Shown piece by piece: positions 24,656-33,358 of a stretch of 64,000 nt of DNA. The stretch's first letter is position 1. The number at the start of each line of letters is the position of its first letter. The notes beneath the pieces were generated by a model, which saw only the letters and a list, made by a program, of their open reading frames with translations, was not told the origin of the DNA and made no database searches. Source of the DNA: Myxococcales bacterium (GTDB taxonomy: Bacteria > Myxococcota_A > Polyangia > Polyangiales > Polyangiaceae); contig JAAFHV010000010.1 in NCBI GenBank assembly GCA_013297655.1, positions 1 through 64,000 on the forward strand, given 5' to 3'. Made by a program: the position numbers and the translations under genes.

Positions 24656-27570
24656 AACGAGCTCCCTGGCACCCCTTCGTGACGACCTTGGCCCTCGTCT
24701 CGGCGACCGCCGCGTGCACCCCCGCGCAGGTCCCCCCCGCCGTCGGCGAGGCCGACGCGATGCTCGATCGCCACGAGACGAAGACCGTCGCGGCCGGTCG
24801 TCCGCGGCTCGTCGCCGAGGCACGCGAGCTCTCCCGTCGTGCACGCGAGGCCGCCGAGCGCGGCGAGACCGAGCAGGCCACTCTCCTCGCCCGCCAGGCA
24901 GTGCAAAAGCTCGAGATCGCTAAGAATTTTTCGGAGCGCGACCAGGCCGAGCGCATGCTCGGGCAGCTCGAAAAGGGCGGCGCGCCTCGAAAGGACAGCC
25001 GCGAGGAGGGTCGCGAGGCAGGTGGACGAACCGGCGCCAAAGAGGCGATCGCGCGGGCCGAGAGCGCACGCGACGCCGCCGCCCGCGCCGGCGCGCGGCC
25101 TTCACGAATGACCGACGGCGAAGAGGCCCTCCGCGACGCACGGCGCGCAGAGGCGAGTGAAGCGTGGGACCGCGCGCGTGCATCCGCGAACGAGGCGCGC
25201 TCGATCTTCGACGCGGCGTCGGGAGGCGGGGGCGATCGCGAAGGCGGCTCGTTCCGTGTGCTCGCCGAGCGCTCCCTCGTCGCGCTCGGGCTCCGTCGTG
25301 GAGAGCTCCTCGGGCAGCTCCGCGATCAGTCGTGCGCCGCGCCGTTTCGCGAGTTCGAGGCCATCTTGGAGCTCGGCCAGCGCCGCTACGACGCGGGCGA
25401 CTACGAGCGCGCGTACGAGTTCTCCCTCCGCGCCGAAGAGCGCCTCCGTGTCTGCGATCCGCGCTTCGCTCCGCAGACGCCCGCCGCGATGACGAAGCGC
25501 GAGGCGGATGAGGAAGCGCTGCGAAAGAAGGCCGCCGCGGCGCTCCAAAAAGCCCAGATCGAGCTCTCGCGGGTGCAAGCGCAAAACCGCGAGGATCCCG
25601 GCTACGTGCAGGGCCAAGCGCTGCTCCAAAATGGTGACACGTGGTACGCGCGCCACTCGTACGCCGAGGCCAACGAGCTCGCGACCCGCGCCTACGCGGT
25701 CCTCGTGCGGGTCAAGGCCGGCGTCGCCACCCCCGCCGCCGCCGCCCCCGCTGGGAACGCGCTCAAGGACGACGCAGACGACGCGCTCGCCGAGGCCCGT
25801 GTCGAGAAGGATCGCACCCTCGACGGGCAAGGCAAGACGCGCGGCGCGGAGCTCTTGGTCCTGGCCGAGCGCGCGTACGCCGGCAAGTCCTACGTCGACG
25901 CGAAGGCTCAAGCGAAGCGCGCGACAGAGGCGTTCCGCGGCGCATCGCGCGACGGCGGCTGCGACACGGCGCGCGCGCGCATCGCCGGCGCGCGCGACCT
26001 CGATCGTCGCCTCGGGAGCGGCACCGATCCGAAGAAGGAGGCCCCGCGACGGGCCGCCCTCGCCGATCTCACGACCGCCGAGCGCAAGCTCGCCGAGCGC
26101 GCATGCCTCGAAGCCGGCACCCTCGCCGAGCGCAGCCGCGCCGCCCTCGCGACGCTCGCCGGGGAGCCCGCGCGCCCGAACGGACGCGCATGGGACGCCG
26201 CCCTCGCCGCGATCAAGGACGCCGAGCGCGCGCGCGACGAGGCTCGCGCGCGCGGGGCACAGAGCCTCGCCCTCGAGCGCGGCGACGTGGCGCTGAAGAC
26301 AGCCAACCTCGCGTATGCGAAGGAAGATTTCGTCGACGCCGCTCGCACCGCGCGCGAGGCGAAGGACCTCTACACCGAGACCCAAGACGTCCTCGATCCT
26401 CCGATCGGCAGCGCGGCGGCGCGGGCGGACGAGCACCTCGCGAAGCAAGCCGCGAGCCTCGCCGCGCTCGAGGCGACGACGCCCTCCTACCGCGGCGCGT
26501 ACACCGCGATCTTCCGCGCGCTCGCCTCGCGCGAGGACGCGATGCGCGAGAGCCCCCTCGCCAAGCCGCGGTTCGCGCAGGCCGACGGTCACCTCGCGCA
26601 GGCGAAGGACCTCTGGCAAAAACGACGGTTCGTCGACGCCGAGCGCGCGGCGAACGCGGCGATCGCGATCTTGGGCAAGCTCGCCTCGCCCCCGCCGGAC
26701 GACCTGAGCGGTGACGACGGTCGCGCGCGCGCCGACGCCTCCACCGAGGTGACCGTCGCGGGCGAGCTCTCCACCTTGTGCGACCACGACAAGGGGGAAG
26801 AGCGCGATCCTGTGCGTGTCGTCGAAGCGCGCGCGATGCTCACCGCGTCGCGCCGTGCCCTCGCCTCGCGACGGCCGAGCGCGGCGAAGGAGCTCGCGGT
26901 CGCGGCGCAAGAGCGCTTCACCGCCGCCCTCGAGCGCCCGCGCAAAGGCCACGAGCCCCCTGCCCCCGCGACCGACGCAGAGAAGGCGCAGCTCGCGGAG
27001 AGCGACGCGGCGCTCCGCGACGCCGAGGCAGCACGCAGGACGTGCGAGGCTCGTGGATGCCCCGTCGACGCGGCACGCGCGGCACGCGAGGCGTTCATCG
27101 CCGCGAAGGTCGCCCGAGTCGACGGAGCGTACGCGCGGGCCACCACCGGAGCGCGCGACGCCGAGCGCCTCTTCCGCTCCGCGACCGCGATCGTCTTCGA
27201 GATCCCCGCCCAGGTGCGCGACGTAGCGCGATCCGGCAGCGAGCTCGCGGTGACTCCACCGCTCGCGTTCAAGCCGGGCGCGAAGGACCTCGCGCCGGCG
27301 AGCGAGCCAGGCATCGCCGGGCTCGCGCGCACCCTCTCCGACAACGCGCGCGCCGTCCGCAAGACGCGAATCGCCGTCACCGTCGAGGCGAAGGGCAACG
27401 AGGCGCAAAACCGAAAGCTCGCGGAGCAACGCGCGGAGACGATCAAGACCGCGCTCGTCTTCCGTGGCGTCGCGATCGAGACCGTGAGCGCCGAGGTAGG
27501 CCCCAAAGAGGCCGACGCGCAGGTGGCCCGCGTGATCGTCACCCTCGACCTCGCAGAAGGCGTGAAATGA
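24652..27570 (+). CDS. Large helical lipoprotein with C-terminal OmpA-like domain
   Basis: 972 aa. Lipobox TAAC (Cys22) follows a short signal. About 830 residues of Ala/Arg/Glu-rich helical repeats come next (DUF4398-like segments such as ARELSRRAREAAERGETEQATLLARQA). Residues about 861-972 resemble an OmpA C-terminal peptidoglycan-binding domain (PLAFKPGAKDLAPASEPGIAGLARTL, NRKLAEQRAETIKTAL). The last domain lacks a perfect NxxLSxxRAxxV motif: NRKLAEQRAETI is close. It is probably an outer-membrane-anchored spacer reaching to peptidoglycan. Both ends overlap neighbours by ATGA, so it is translationally coupled. Confidence 0.8.
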   Translation: MKRAPWHPFVTTLALVSATAACTPAQVPPAVGEADAMLDRHETKTVAAGRPRLVAEARELSRRAREAAERGETEQATLLARQAVQKLEIAKNFSERDQAERMLGQLEKGGAPRKDSREEGREAGGRTGAKEAIARAESARDAAARAGARPSRMTDGEEALRDARRAEASEAWDRARASANEARSIFDAASGGGGDREGGSFRVLAERSLVALGLRRGELLGQLRDQSCAAPFREFEAILELGQRRYDAGDYERAYEFSLRAEERLRVCDPRFAPQTPAAMTKREADEEALRKKAAAALQKAQIELSRVQAQNREDPGYVQGQALLQNGDTWYARHSYAEANELATRAYAVLVRVKAGVATPAAAAPAGNALKDDADDALAEARVEKDRTLDGQGKTRGAELLVLAERAYAGKSYVDAKAQAKRATEAFRGASRDGGCDTARARIAGARDLDRRLGSGTDPKKEAPRRAALADLTTAERKLAERACLEAGTLAERSRAALATLAGEPARPNGRAWDAALAAIKDAERARDEARARGAQSLALERGDVALKTANLAYAKEDFVDAARTAREAKDLYTETQDVLDPPIGSAAARADEHLAKQAASLAALEATTPSYRGAYTAIFRALASREDAMRESPLAKPRFAQADGHLAQAKDLWQKRRFVDAERAANAAIAILGKLASPPPDDLSGDDGRARADASTEVTVAGELSTLCDHDKGEERDPVRVVEARAMLTASRRALASRRPSAAKELAVAAQERFTAALERPRKGHEPPAPATDAEKAQLAESDAALRDAEAARRTCEARGCPVDAARAAREAFIAAKVARVDGAYARATTGARDAERLFRSATAIVFEIPAQVRDVARSGSELAVTPPLAFKPGAKDLAPASEPGIAGLARTLSDNARAVRKTRIAVTVEAKGNEAQNRKLAEQRAETIKTALVFRGVAIETVSAEVGPKEADAQVARVIVTLDLAEGVK

Positions 27571-28295
27571 AGCGACCGTCCCGAATCCTCGCCGCCCTCG
27601 CCGGCGTGCTGCTGCTCACGGGCGCCGAGTCCCGCGCGAGCGCGCAGTCCGACCCGTTCACCGACTACGAAACCCTCAAGAAGGGCGGCGCGCCCACCAG
27701 CCGCGGTCCTGTTGAGCCGGAGGTCACCCTCCCCTGGCAGCGCGGGACCTGGATGCTCGGCCTTCGCAGCGCCTTCAGCTACACCGGCGCGCTCGCGCAG
27801 TCGGTCGTCGGGTCGAGCGAGAGCCTGACCACCTTCTTCTTCCGTTTCACGCCGACGCTCCAGCTCCACGTGATCGACAAGCTCGCGCTCGGGGTCTCGT
27901 TCGGCATCCTCGGCAAGTCGAGCGGACGCGAAGAAGAGCGCGGGCGCTCCGAGATCGACTGGCTCAGCGAGATCACTGCGCACTACACGATTCCGGTGAC
28001 CCAGCGCTTCGCCATCACACCCGGCGTCGGCGTCGGCGTCTACTTCGGCGGCAGCGATCGGCGCCTCCAGATCGCGCAGAACGGGCCCCTCGTCGACGAG
28101 TCCACGAGCACGCGCGCCTTCTCGGGAGCGCTCTACCTAGACGTGGCGTACCAGGTCACGAAGAGCTTCCAGCTCCGCTCAGGGCTCGGTTTTTTCGCCA
28201 GCGCCGGCTCCGAGACGGTCGAGAGCGTCGACCGGAGCCTCGGCACCACCGCGTTCAACATCACGCTGCCTGTCGAGATCCACTACACGTTTTAG
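27567..28295 (+). CDS. Outer-membrane beta-barrel protein, 242 aa
   Basis: A signal peptide (about 1-27, ending SRASAQS) precedes a barrel-like region with repeated amphipathic strands (TTFFFRFTPTLQLHV, RFAITPGVGVGVYFG, SFQLRSGLGFFASAG) and a C-terminal Phe (IHYTF). Its ATG overlaps the stop of the OmpA-like gene. The last 35 bases overlap the end of the convergent acyltransferase gene. No known family assigned. Confidence 0.78.
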   Translation: MKRPSRILAALAGVLLLTGAESRASAQSDPFTDYETLKKGGAPTSRGPVEPEVTLPWQRGTWMLGLRSAFSYTGALAQSVVGSSESLTTFFFRFTPTLQLHVIDKLALGVSFGILGKSSGREEERGRSEIDWLSEITAHYTIPVTQRFAITPGVGVGVYFGGSDRRLQIAQNGPLVDESTSTRAFSGALYLDVAYQVTKSFQLRSGLGFFASAGSETVESVDRSLGTTAFNITLPVEIHYTF

Positions 28296-29160
28296 GCTCC
28301 GTCGTGACGACGCGAGGGTCGCCGTCGCTCCTTCGCGATCGAGACCGCGGGGGCAGGTCTTTCCAGCGGCGGTGGAGCCACAGCCACGACGCGGGAAACG
28401 CGCGGACGTGAGCCTCGAGAAGTCGGCTCGCCTCCCGCGCCGCGTCGGAAGGCCGCGCGAGCTCGCCCGCGCCGAGGGTGGCGACCACGTGGATGCGCGG
28501 ACCTTCGACCACCGCGACGAGCACCGTCGCGCCCGCGCGCTTCGCGACGACGAACGGCGCACGATCGAGCCACGCGTCCGCACCGAGGAAGGCGCCCCGC
28601 TCGCCGTGCGCCGCGATCGCGGGGACCTGATCGATCGGCATCACGACCACCCTCCCCGCCCGCAAGGCCTCGGCCGAGCCCGCGAGCGCCCCCTCCGGCG
28701 CGAGGAGCGCGATCCGATGACGCTCGCGAACCGCGCGCACGAACCTATCCGCGGCGCGGTTCCCCTGCCGCTTGGCGACGACCGCGACGGGCACCTCCTC
28801 CGCGAGCGCGAACGCCGCGAGCTCCCAGTTGCCCGTATGCGACGCGGCGATGAGGACGGGCGCTCCCGTCGCGCGCGCGGCGCGCAGCTCTGCCATCGCC
28901 GCGTCCGTGAGCCTCGGCGCGCGGGCGCCGATCGACGCTCCCCCTGCGACGGCGAGGAGGTCGACCGCGTTCTCGGCGAGCGTGCGGTAGAACGTCGCGA
29001 CCTCGCCGGCATCGATCCCCGCGCGACGCATCGCGCCCTCGACGTGGCGACGACGCAGGCGAAGCACGCCTCCCACGAGCCACGCCAGCACCCCCGCGAG
29101 GCGAAGACGGCCGCGCGGAGACAGCGCCGCCACGAGCGCGGCGAGGAGCCCGAAGATCAC
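28261..29160 (-). CDS. LpxL/HtrB-type lipid acyltransferase
   Basis: Adds a secondary acyl chain to a lipid A or related precursor at the inner membrane. A hydrophobic N-terminal anchor (about 1-34) is followed by the catalytic HxxxxE motif SHTGNWE (His108, Glu113) and LLAPEGALAG. 299 aa, within family range. GTG start at 29160 overlaps the stop of the upstream small gene (GTGA). The C-terminus carries an Arg/Ser-rich extension reaching into the convergent barrel gene. It could also be a broader acyltransferase of the same fold. Confidence 0.82.
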   Translation of the reverse strand: MIFGLLAALVAALSPRGRLRLAGVLAWLVGGVLRLRRRHVEGAMRRAGIDAGEVATFYRTLAENAVDLLAVAGGASIGARAPRLTDAAMAELRAARATGAPVLIAASHTGNWELAAFALAEEVPVAVVAKRQGNRAADRFVRAVRERHRIALLAPEGALAGSAEALRAGRVVVMPIDQVPAIAAHGERGAFLGADAWLDRAPFVVAKRAGATVLVAVVEGPRIHVVATLGAGELARPSDAAREASRLLEAHVRAFPASWLWLHRRWKDLPPRSRSRRSDGDPRVVTTEPKTCSGSRQAA

Positions 29161-29435
29161 ACGCCGAAGCCGGCGGGGCGGCGCCCCTCGGTCGACGTGC
29201 CTTCGCGCGCGACCGCGAACACCTCCGAGACGTGGAACGCGACGACCGATTTCGGCGACCGCGCGACCACGAGCGACTTTTCGATCTTGAGGTGCTCCAC
29301 GCGCGACACCGCGAGCGAGGCGCCCTGATGGGCGACGTGGAGCGTGAGGCTCTTGCCCTCGGCGACGGAGTAAGCGCCGTCCTTCGCGGTGACGTCGATG
29401 GCGGCGAGGAGGTGCTCGAGCTCGGCTGCGGTCAT
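29157..29435 (-). CDS. Small hypothetical protein, 92 aa, coupled to acyltransferase
   Basis: A short protein with no signal or membrane segment, predicted mixed alpha/beta (ELEHLLAAIDVTAKDGAYSVAEGKSL, VEHLKIEKSLVVARS). Its TGA overlaps the GTG of the acyltransferase by four bases, arguing that it is real and translated. No family recognised. The ATG at 29435 lacks a strong ribosome site. Confidence 0.6.
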   Translation of the reverse strand: MTAAELEHLLAAIDVTAKDGAYSVAEGKSLTLHVAHQGASLAVSRVEHLKIEKSLVVARSPKSVVAFHVSEVFAVAREGTSTEGRRPAGFGV

Positions 29436-29610
29436 AACCGGGGAGGTTACCAAGGTTTGTGCCCCTTGGAAGCGGCGGAAGAGGGATAGCGCGTGCGCAC
29501 GCGCCGAAGTAAGGATCGTGGGTGATGACCTCGACCCTCCGGGACATGCGCGCGCACCGCCGAGAGCCATCTCCGCCCGCGCACGCGGCCCCCGCGCCGG
29601 AGGGCCGGCG

Positions 29611-30447
29611 ATGAGCGCCCCGCGCGACGCGATCGTGGAGCTCCGCAAGGTACGGAAGACGTTCCGCGACCAAGAGGTGCTCAAGGGCATCGATCTGACC
29701 TGCAAGAAGAACGAGACGACCGTCATCATCGGCGGCTCCGGCGCAGGAAAGACCACCCTCCTCCGGCTCATCGTCGCCCTCGAGTCCCCCACCAGCGGCG
29801 AGATCTGGATCGACGGCACGAACATCGTGGGTCTCGGCGAGCGCGAGACGAACCGCGTCCGTCAGAAGTTCGGGATGGTCTATCAGTACGCCGCGCTGCT
29901 CGATTCGTTCACCGTGCTGGAGAACGTCGCGTTCCCGCTCGTCGAGCACACGAAGCTCTCCCAGAAGGAGATCACGGAGCGGGTGGTCGACAAGCTCGGG
30001 CTCCTCGGCCTCGATCCGTCCGTCATCAAGAAGTTCCCGAGCGAGCTCTCCGGCGGCATGCGCAAGCGCGTCGGCCTCGCGCGCGCCCTCATGCTGGAGC
30101 CCCCGATCCTGGTCTACGACGAGCCCACGAGCGGCCTCGACCCGCTCACGAGCCGGCTCGTCGACGACCTCATCGAAGAGATGCGCGAGCGTTTCGGCGT
30201 CACGAGCCTCGTGATCTCGCACGACATCGCGAGCTGCTTTCGCATCGCGCACCAGGCCGTGCTCCTCATTCGCGGCCAAATCGTCGCGCGAGGCACGCCG
30301 GACGACCTCGCCAACGGCGACAACGAGGAGGCGCGCGACTTCATCGTCAACTCCGGGGTCGACGTCCGAGCGATCAAGCGGGTCGGCCCCCGGAGCTCGT
30401 CCGCCGAGGCCCCCAAAGAGGCGCGCACCGTCGAGACCGACCGCTGA
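29611..30447 (+). CDS. MlaF-like ABC transporter ATPase
   Basis: ATPase of a lipid-asymmetry (Mla/Mce-type) transporter. Walker A GGSGAGKT (41-48), Q-loop region YQYAALLDSFTV, signature LSGGM (146-150), Walker B LVYDE (Asp170, Glu171), and switch His in VISHD. The FAALLDSLTV-like Q-loop is characteristic of MlaF. 278 aa including a C-terminal extension. ATG at 29611 with a GGAGG ribosome site. The permease MlaE and the MlaD substrate-binding partner are not adjacent here, so the transporter is split. Upstream is divergent to the acyltransferase operon. Confidence 0.88.
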   Translation: MSAPRDAIVELRKVRKTFRDQEVLKGIDLTCKKNETTVIIGGSGAGKTTLLRLIVALESPTSGEIWIDGTNIVGLGERETNRVRQKFGMVYQYAALLDSFTVLENVAFPLVEHTKLSQKEITERVVDKLGLLGLDPSVIKKFPSELSGGMRKRVGLARALMLEPPILVYDEPTSGLDPLTSRLVDDLIEEMRERFGVTSLVISHDIASCFRIAHQAVLLIRGQIVARGTPDDLANGDNEEARDFIVNSGVDVRAIKRVGPRSSSAEAPKEARTVETDR

Positions 30448-30509
30448 CCGGCGGTTACGTTTCGCCAATGCAGTGCCGCCCGCGATTTGCCGGCGTCTGC
30501 CTTCCCATT

Positions 30510-30763
30510 CGCCAGCGTTGGCGTTTTCCAAAATTCGCCAGCGTTGGCGTTCCCATTCGCCAGCGTTGGCGTTTTCCAAAATTCGCCAGCGTTGGCGTTT
30601 CCATTCGCCAGCGTTGGCGTTTTCCAAAATTCGCCAGCGTTGGCGTTTCCATTCGCCAGCGTTGGCGTTTTCCAAAATTCGCCAGCGTTGGCGTTCCCAT
30701 TCGCCAGCGTTGGCGTTTTCCGAAATTCGCCAGCGTTGGCGTTCCCATTCGCCAGCGTTGGCG
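30510..30763. repeat. 48-bp tandem repeat built of palindromic half-units
   Basis: Eleven copies of the 14-base core CGCCAGCGTTGGCG (5-bp inverted repeat with GCGT centre) are spaced alternately 26 and 22 bases apart. The joins are a 12-base AT-rich spacer (TTTTCCAAAATT, one variant TTTTCCGAAATT) and an 8-base spacer (TTCCCATT or TTTCCATT). This gives a 48-bp period repeated about 5.3 times. It lies between the convergent mlaF and polysaccharide deacetylase genes. Because 48 is divisible by three, all frames stay open through it and produce spurious long frames. It is not a CRISPR: spacers are the same two sequences throughout. It could act as a bidirectional terminator, a protein-binding array or a chromosomal tag. 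Confidence 0.95.
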
Positions 30764-30807
30764 TTTTCGACACCGGCCAACGGACGGCGGCGCCCGACGA
30801 CGCGGCG

Positions 30808-31719
30808 CTACGCGACAGCCGAGGCGGCCTCTTCGAGGGTGACGAACGTGTATCCGGCCGCCTTGAGCTCGGCCACGGTGGACGAAAGCGTCTCGAGCTT
30901 GCGCGCGAGGGAGACACGGACGTCGAACTGGTGCGGAGCGAGAGCGGCGAGGCCGTCGGTCGCGTCGAGCACGTCGATGCCGTGGAGCTCCAAGTTCACG
31001 AGCGGCGCGCCGACGCAGCTCCGGGCGAGCCTGCGCGCCCCGAACGGCCCAGCGAGGGTGAGGCTCGTCCCGATGACGGGCAACCGAAGGCCAGGGGTGA
31101 CCTGGATCGGGAGCTCCACGAGGCCACCGCCGCGCTCGGAGTACGGACGCCCCACGCGGTAAGGCACCGTCGGCGCGCCGAGCACACGCGGGTGGTCGAC
31201 GATGCTCTTGCTCTCGCGGCCCCGCATGCGAATGAGCCCGACGACGGACGCCTTCGCGAGCCAGTACGCCGGACACGGAAAGACCGACGAGTCGTAGCTG
31301 ACGCCGAGGTCGGTGAGCACCTCGAAGACCTCGTCCGTGATGGTGTAACCCGGCGCACGAAAGCCCTTCGGACGCTTGCCCGTCGCGCGCTCGATGTCGT
31401 CCGCGCCGCCCTCGATTTGCTCGCGCATCTCCGCCCTCGACAGGCGCACGAGATCGTATCTGTGGTCGCGCGTGTGGTTCGCCATCTCGTGACCGCGTTC
31501 CGCGGCGCCTTTGAGAGCGCGTGCGGACGCGGGCCGTTCGAGATCGTTTCCCACCGCGAAGAACGTGATCGGGAGCCCGTGCGCGGAGGCAAAATCGACG
31601 AGCCGCGGGACCGCCACGTCGTAGACGAGCGTGCCCGTATCGCCCTCGGGACGAAGACCGTGGATCGCGTAGTAGTGGACGATTTCGTCGAGGTCGACGC
31701 TGAGGGCGGCAAGCTTCAC
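30808..31719 (-). CDS. Polysaccharide deacetylase (NodB fold)
   Basis: Removes acetyl groups from an N-acetylated sugar polymer or related glycan. Motifs: SVDLDE near the N-terminus (first Asp), the metal HTRDH pair (His82, His86), GFRAPGYT and a C-terminal LELHGIDVLD. 303 aa. No signal peptide is evident, suggesting a cytoplasmic or membrane-associated substrate, as in NodB-like enzymes of exopolysaccharide or lipid-linked sugars. It stands alone and ends next to the palindromic repeat array. Confidence 0.87.
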   Translation of the reverse strand: MKLAALSVDLDEIVHYYAIHGLRPEGDTGTLVYDVAVPRLVDFASAHGLPITFFAVGNDLERPASARALKGAAERGHEMANHTRDHRYDLVRLSRAEMREQIEGGADDIERATGKRPKGFRAPGYTITDEVFEVLTDLGVSYDSSVFPCPAYWLAKASVVGLIRMRGRESKSIVDHPRVLGAPTVPYRVGRPYSERGGGLVELPIQVTPGLRLPVIGTSLTLAGPFGARRLARSCVGAPLVNLELHGIDVLDATDGLAALAPHQFDVRVSLARKLETLSSTVAELKAAGYTFVTLEEAASAVA

Positions 31720-31803
31720 GCAAAGCGATCTAGCACGTCCCCCCGACGCACGAAGGGCGCGCTCCCTCGCGGAAACGCGCCCTCGTGCTCGAAGCGACGA
31801 AGC

Positions 31804-32613
31804 TTACTGCTTGCGGATCGTGGCCTTGCCGAGGAGGCCGGTGCACTTCACCGAGACGCTCTTCGCGCCGGTGCCGGGGGTGCCGAACGCAGCGCCGTTC
31901 TTGAGCTCCGGGAAGTCGGTCGTGATGATGTCCTTCGCCTCGTCTGCGGCCAACGTGACCATGTCCGCGGCGAAGCTCGCCGGCAGCGAGAGGGTCGCGT
32001 CGTCTTCGGCGGCGACGGAGATGACGCTCCCGACGACCGGCGTCGCCGAGACCGTGGCCGCCCCGCTTCCGCTCGCTTCGACGAGGACGCTTCCGGTGAC
32101 ACCGGTGACCGTGACGTCGCCGTTGCCCGCCTTGACGACGAGGTTGAGGGGCTTGGTCGCGTCGCCCGCGGGCACGGTGACGACGAGCGACTTGCAGCCG
32201 GTGCTCGCCTGCTTGATGGAGCCGTAGTCCTTCGAGGAGTGGCCACACTTCACGACGATCTTGCCGCCGACCTCGCTGACGGTGAAGCTCTCGAGGGCCT
32301 CCGCGTTGGCCTTGCCTGCGTTTTCGGTGTCGCCCGCTTCGCCTTGCGACGAGATGACCGCCGCAGCGGACACCTTGGTGGCGGTGGCGGAGCCGGTGAC
32401 GGTGAACGTGACACCGAGGGCGGGGTTAGGGCCGTCGTTGAGCACTTCGATCGCCTGCCCGGTGTACGCGGCCTCCTTCTGCGGGCGCTGGTCCGAGACG
32501 AACTCGGTGGGGGGCTTGAGCGTGATGGTGCCGTCAGGGTTCGTCGTGATGTTGCAGGCCGTGACGGAGGCCGAAACCATGAGACCCGCGAGAGCGACGA
32601 AGGCAGTGCGCAT
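31804..32613 (-). CDS. DUF4097-like putative adhesin lipoprotein
   Basis: 269 aa. Signal with lipobox VTAC (Cys20). The mature part is a repetitive beta-rich sequence (KPLNLVVKAGNGDVTVTGVTGSVLVEAS, GSVISVAAEDDATLSL) like the DUF4097 right-handed beta-helix or adhesin-type domains, with three Cys (KCGHS, GCKS, KCTG). The ATG at 32613 has GGAG seven bases upstream; another ATG at 32619 overlaps that site and is less likely. Monocistronic. Function unknown. Confidence 0.75.
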   Translation of the reverse strand: MRTAFVALAGLMVSASVTACNITTNPDGTITLKPPTEFVSDQRPQKEAAYTGQAIEVLNDGPNPALGVTFTVTGSATATKVSAAAVISSQGEAGDTENAGKANAEALESFTVSEVGGKIVVKCGHSSKDYGSIKQASTGCKSLVVTVPAGDATKPLNLVVKAGNGDVTVTGVTGSVLVEASGSGAATVSATPVVGSVISVAAEDDATLSLPASFAADMVTLAADEAKDIITTDFPELKNGAAFGTPGTGAKSVSVKCTGLLGKATIRKQ

Positions 32614-32749
32614 GAACATCTCCGTGGAAGGAAAGAGGCTGGGAGCCGCTTCGGCTCACCTGGAGCACTTGGACCGGATCTCCCGGAAATCCATTCAACC
32701 TTGCTCATGAGCGCGCCATGACCGCGCGCGGGCATCGCCGAATAGGTAT

Positions 32750-33358
32750 CTATTTCAATAAGTTGTGGGCTTCGGCGCTCGCGACCCGGATCGCCTCTTC
32801 GAGCCGCGCGGGGGGCGCGTCGAGGTCGACGGGAGGGCCGAGCACGATCGCGACGCGGGACAGAGGGTAGGCCAGCGTGAAGCTGTCCCAGGCGCGCGGG
32901 AACGTCTTTCCCCACGCGATCGCGGCCGCCATCGGGACGAGCGCGCCGCCGATCCTGCCCGCGACGTAGGCCGCGCCCGGCTTTGCGCGTTCGGCTGGAC
33001 CCTTCGGTCCGTCGACCGCGAACGCGAGATCGTCGCCCGCCTTCCCTCGCCGAACGAGGGAGGCCACCGCGCGCGCGCCGCCCCGCGACGAGGAGCCACG
33101 GACCACCCGAAAGCCTAGCGCGCGCAGCACCCCCGCGAGCCACGTGCCATCGGACGAGAGGCTCACCAGGACCGAGGTGCGCGCGCGCTTTTTCCACGCG
33201 AGGAGGGGGAACTGTTGGCCGTGGAAGAACGAGAGCACCCACGGCGTGCGGAGGCCCGCGAGCTCCGGCGCCACCGAGAGGCGCACGCGGAGGGTCGCGA
33301 GCCAGAGCCGAACGAAGAGTCCGAGGACGAGCGCGAGCGCGCCCCGGACGCGGGTCAC
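32750..33358 (-). CDS. DUF374 lysophospholipid acyltransferase-like protein
   Basis: A 202-aa acyltransferase of the DUF374 type. An N-terminal hydrophobic segment (ALALVLGLFVRLWLATL) is followed by SFFHGQQFPLL, the divergent HX4D-like region of this family, and VDGPKGPAERAKPGA. Such proteins are proposed to add acyl chains in lipid A or phospholipid synthesis. The GTG at 33358 overlaps the TGA of the giant TPR gene by four bases (GTGA), so translation is coupled to it. Confidence 0.82.
   Translation of the reverse strand: MTRVRGALALVLGLFVRLWLATLRVRLSVAPELAGLRTPWVLSFFHGQQFPLLAWKKRARTSVLVSLSSDGTWLAGVLRALGFRVVRGSSSRGGARAVASLVRRGKAGDDLAFAVDGPKGPAERAKPGAAYVAGRIGGALVPMAAAIAWGKTFPRAWDSFTLAYPLSRVAIVLGPPVDLDAPPARLEEAIRVASAEAHNLLK

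Noticed and set aside
30510-30763. CRISPR array
   Set aside because: Repeats are 14 bp and spacers are two fixed sequences repeated throughout, not unique spacers. No cas gene is present.
28261-30780. An 839-codon minus-strand frame that reads through the palindromic repeat into the acyltransferase
   Set aside because: The extension is opposite mlaF and is open only because the 48-bp repeat has no stop in any frame. The GTG at 29160 with GTGA coupling is the real start.
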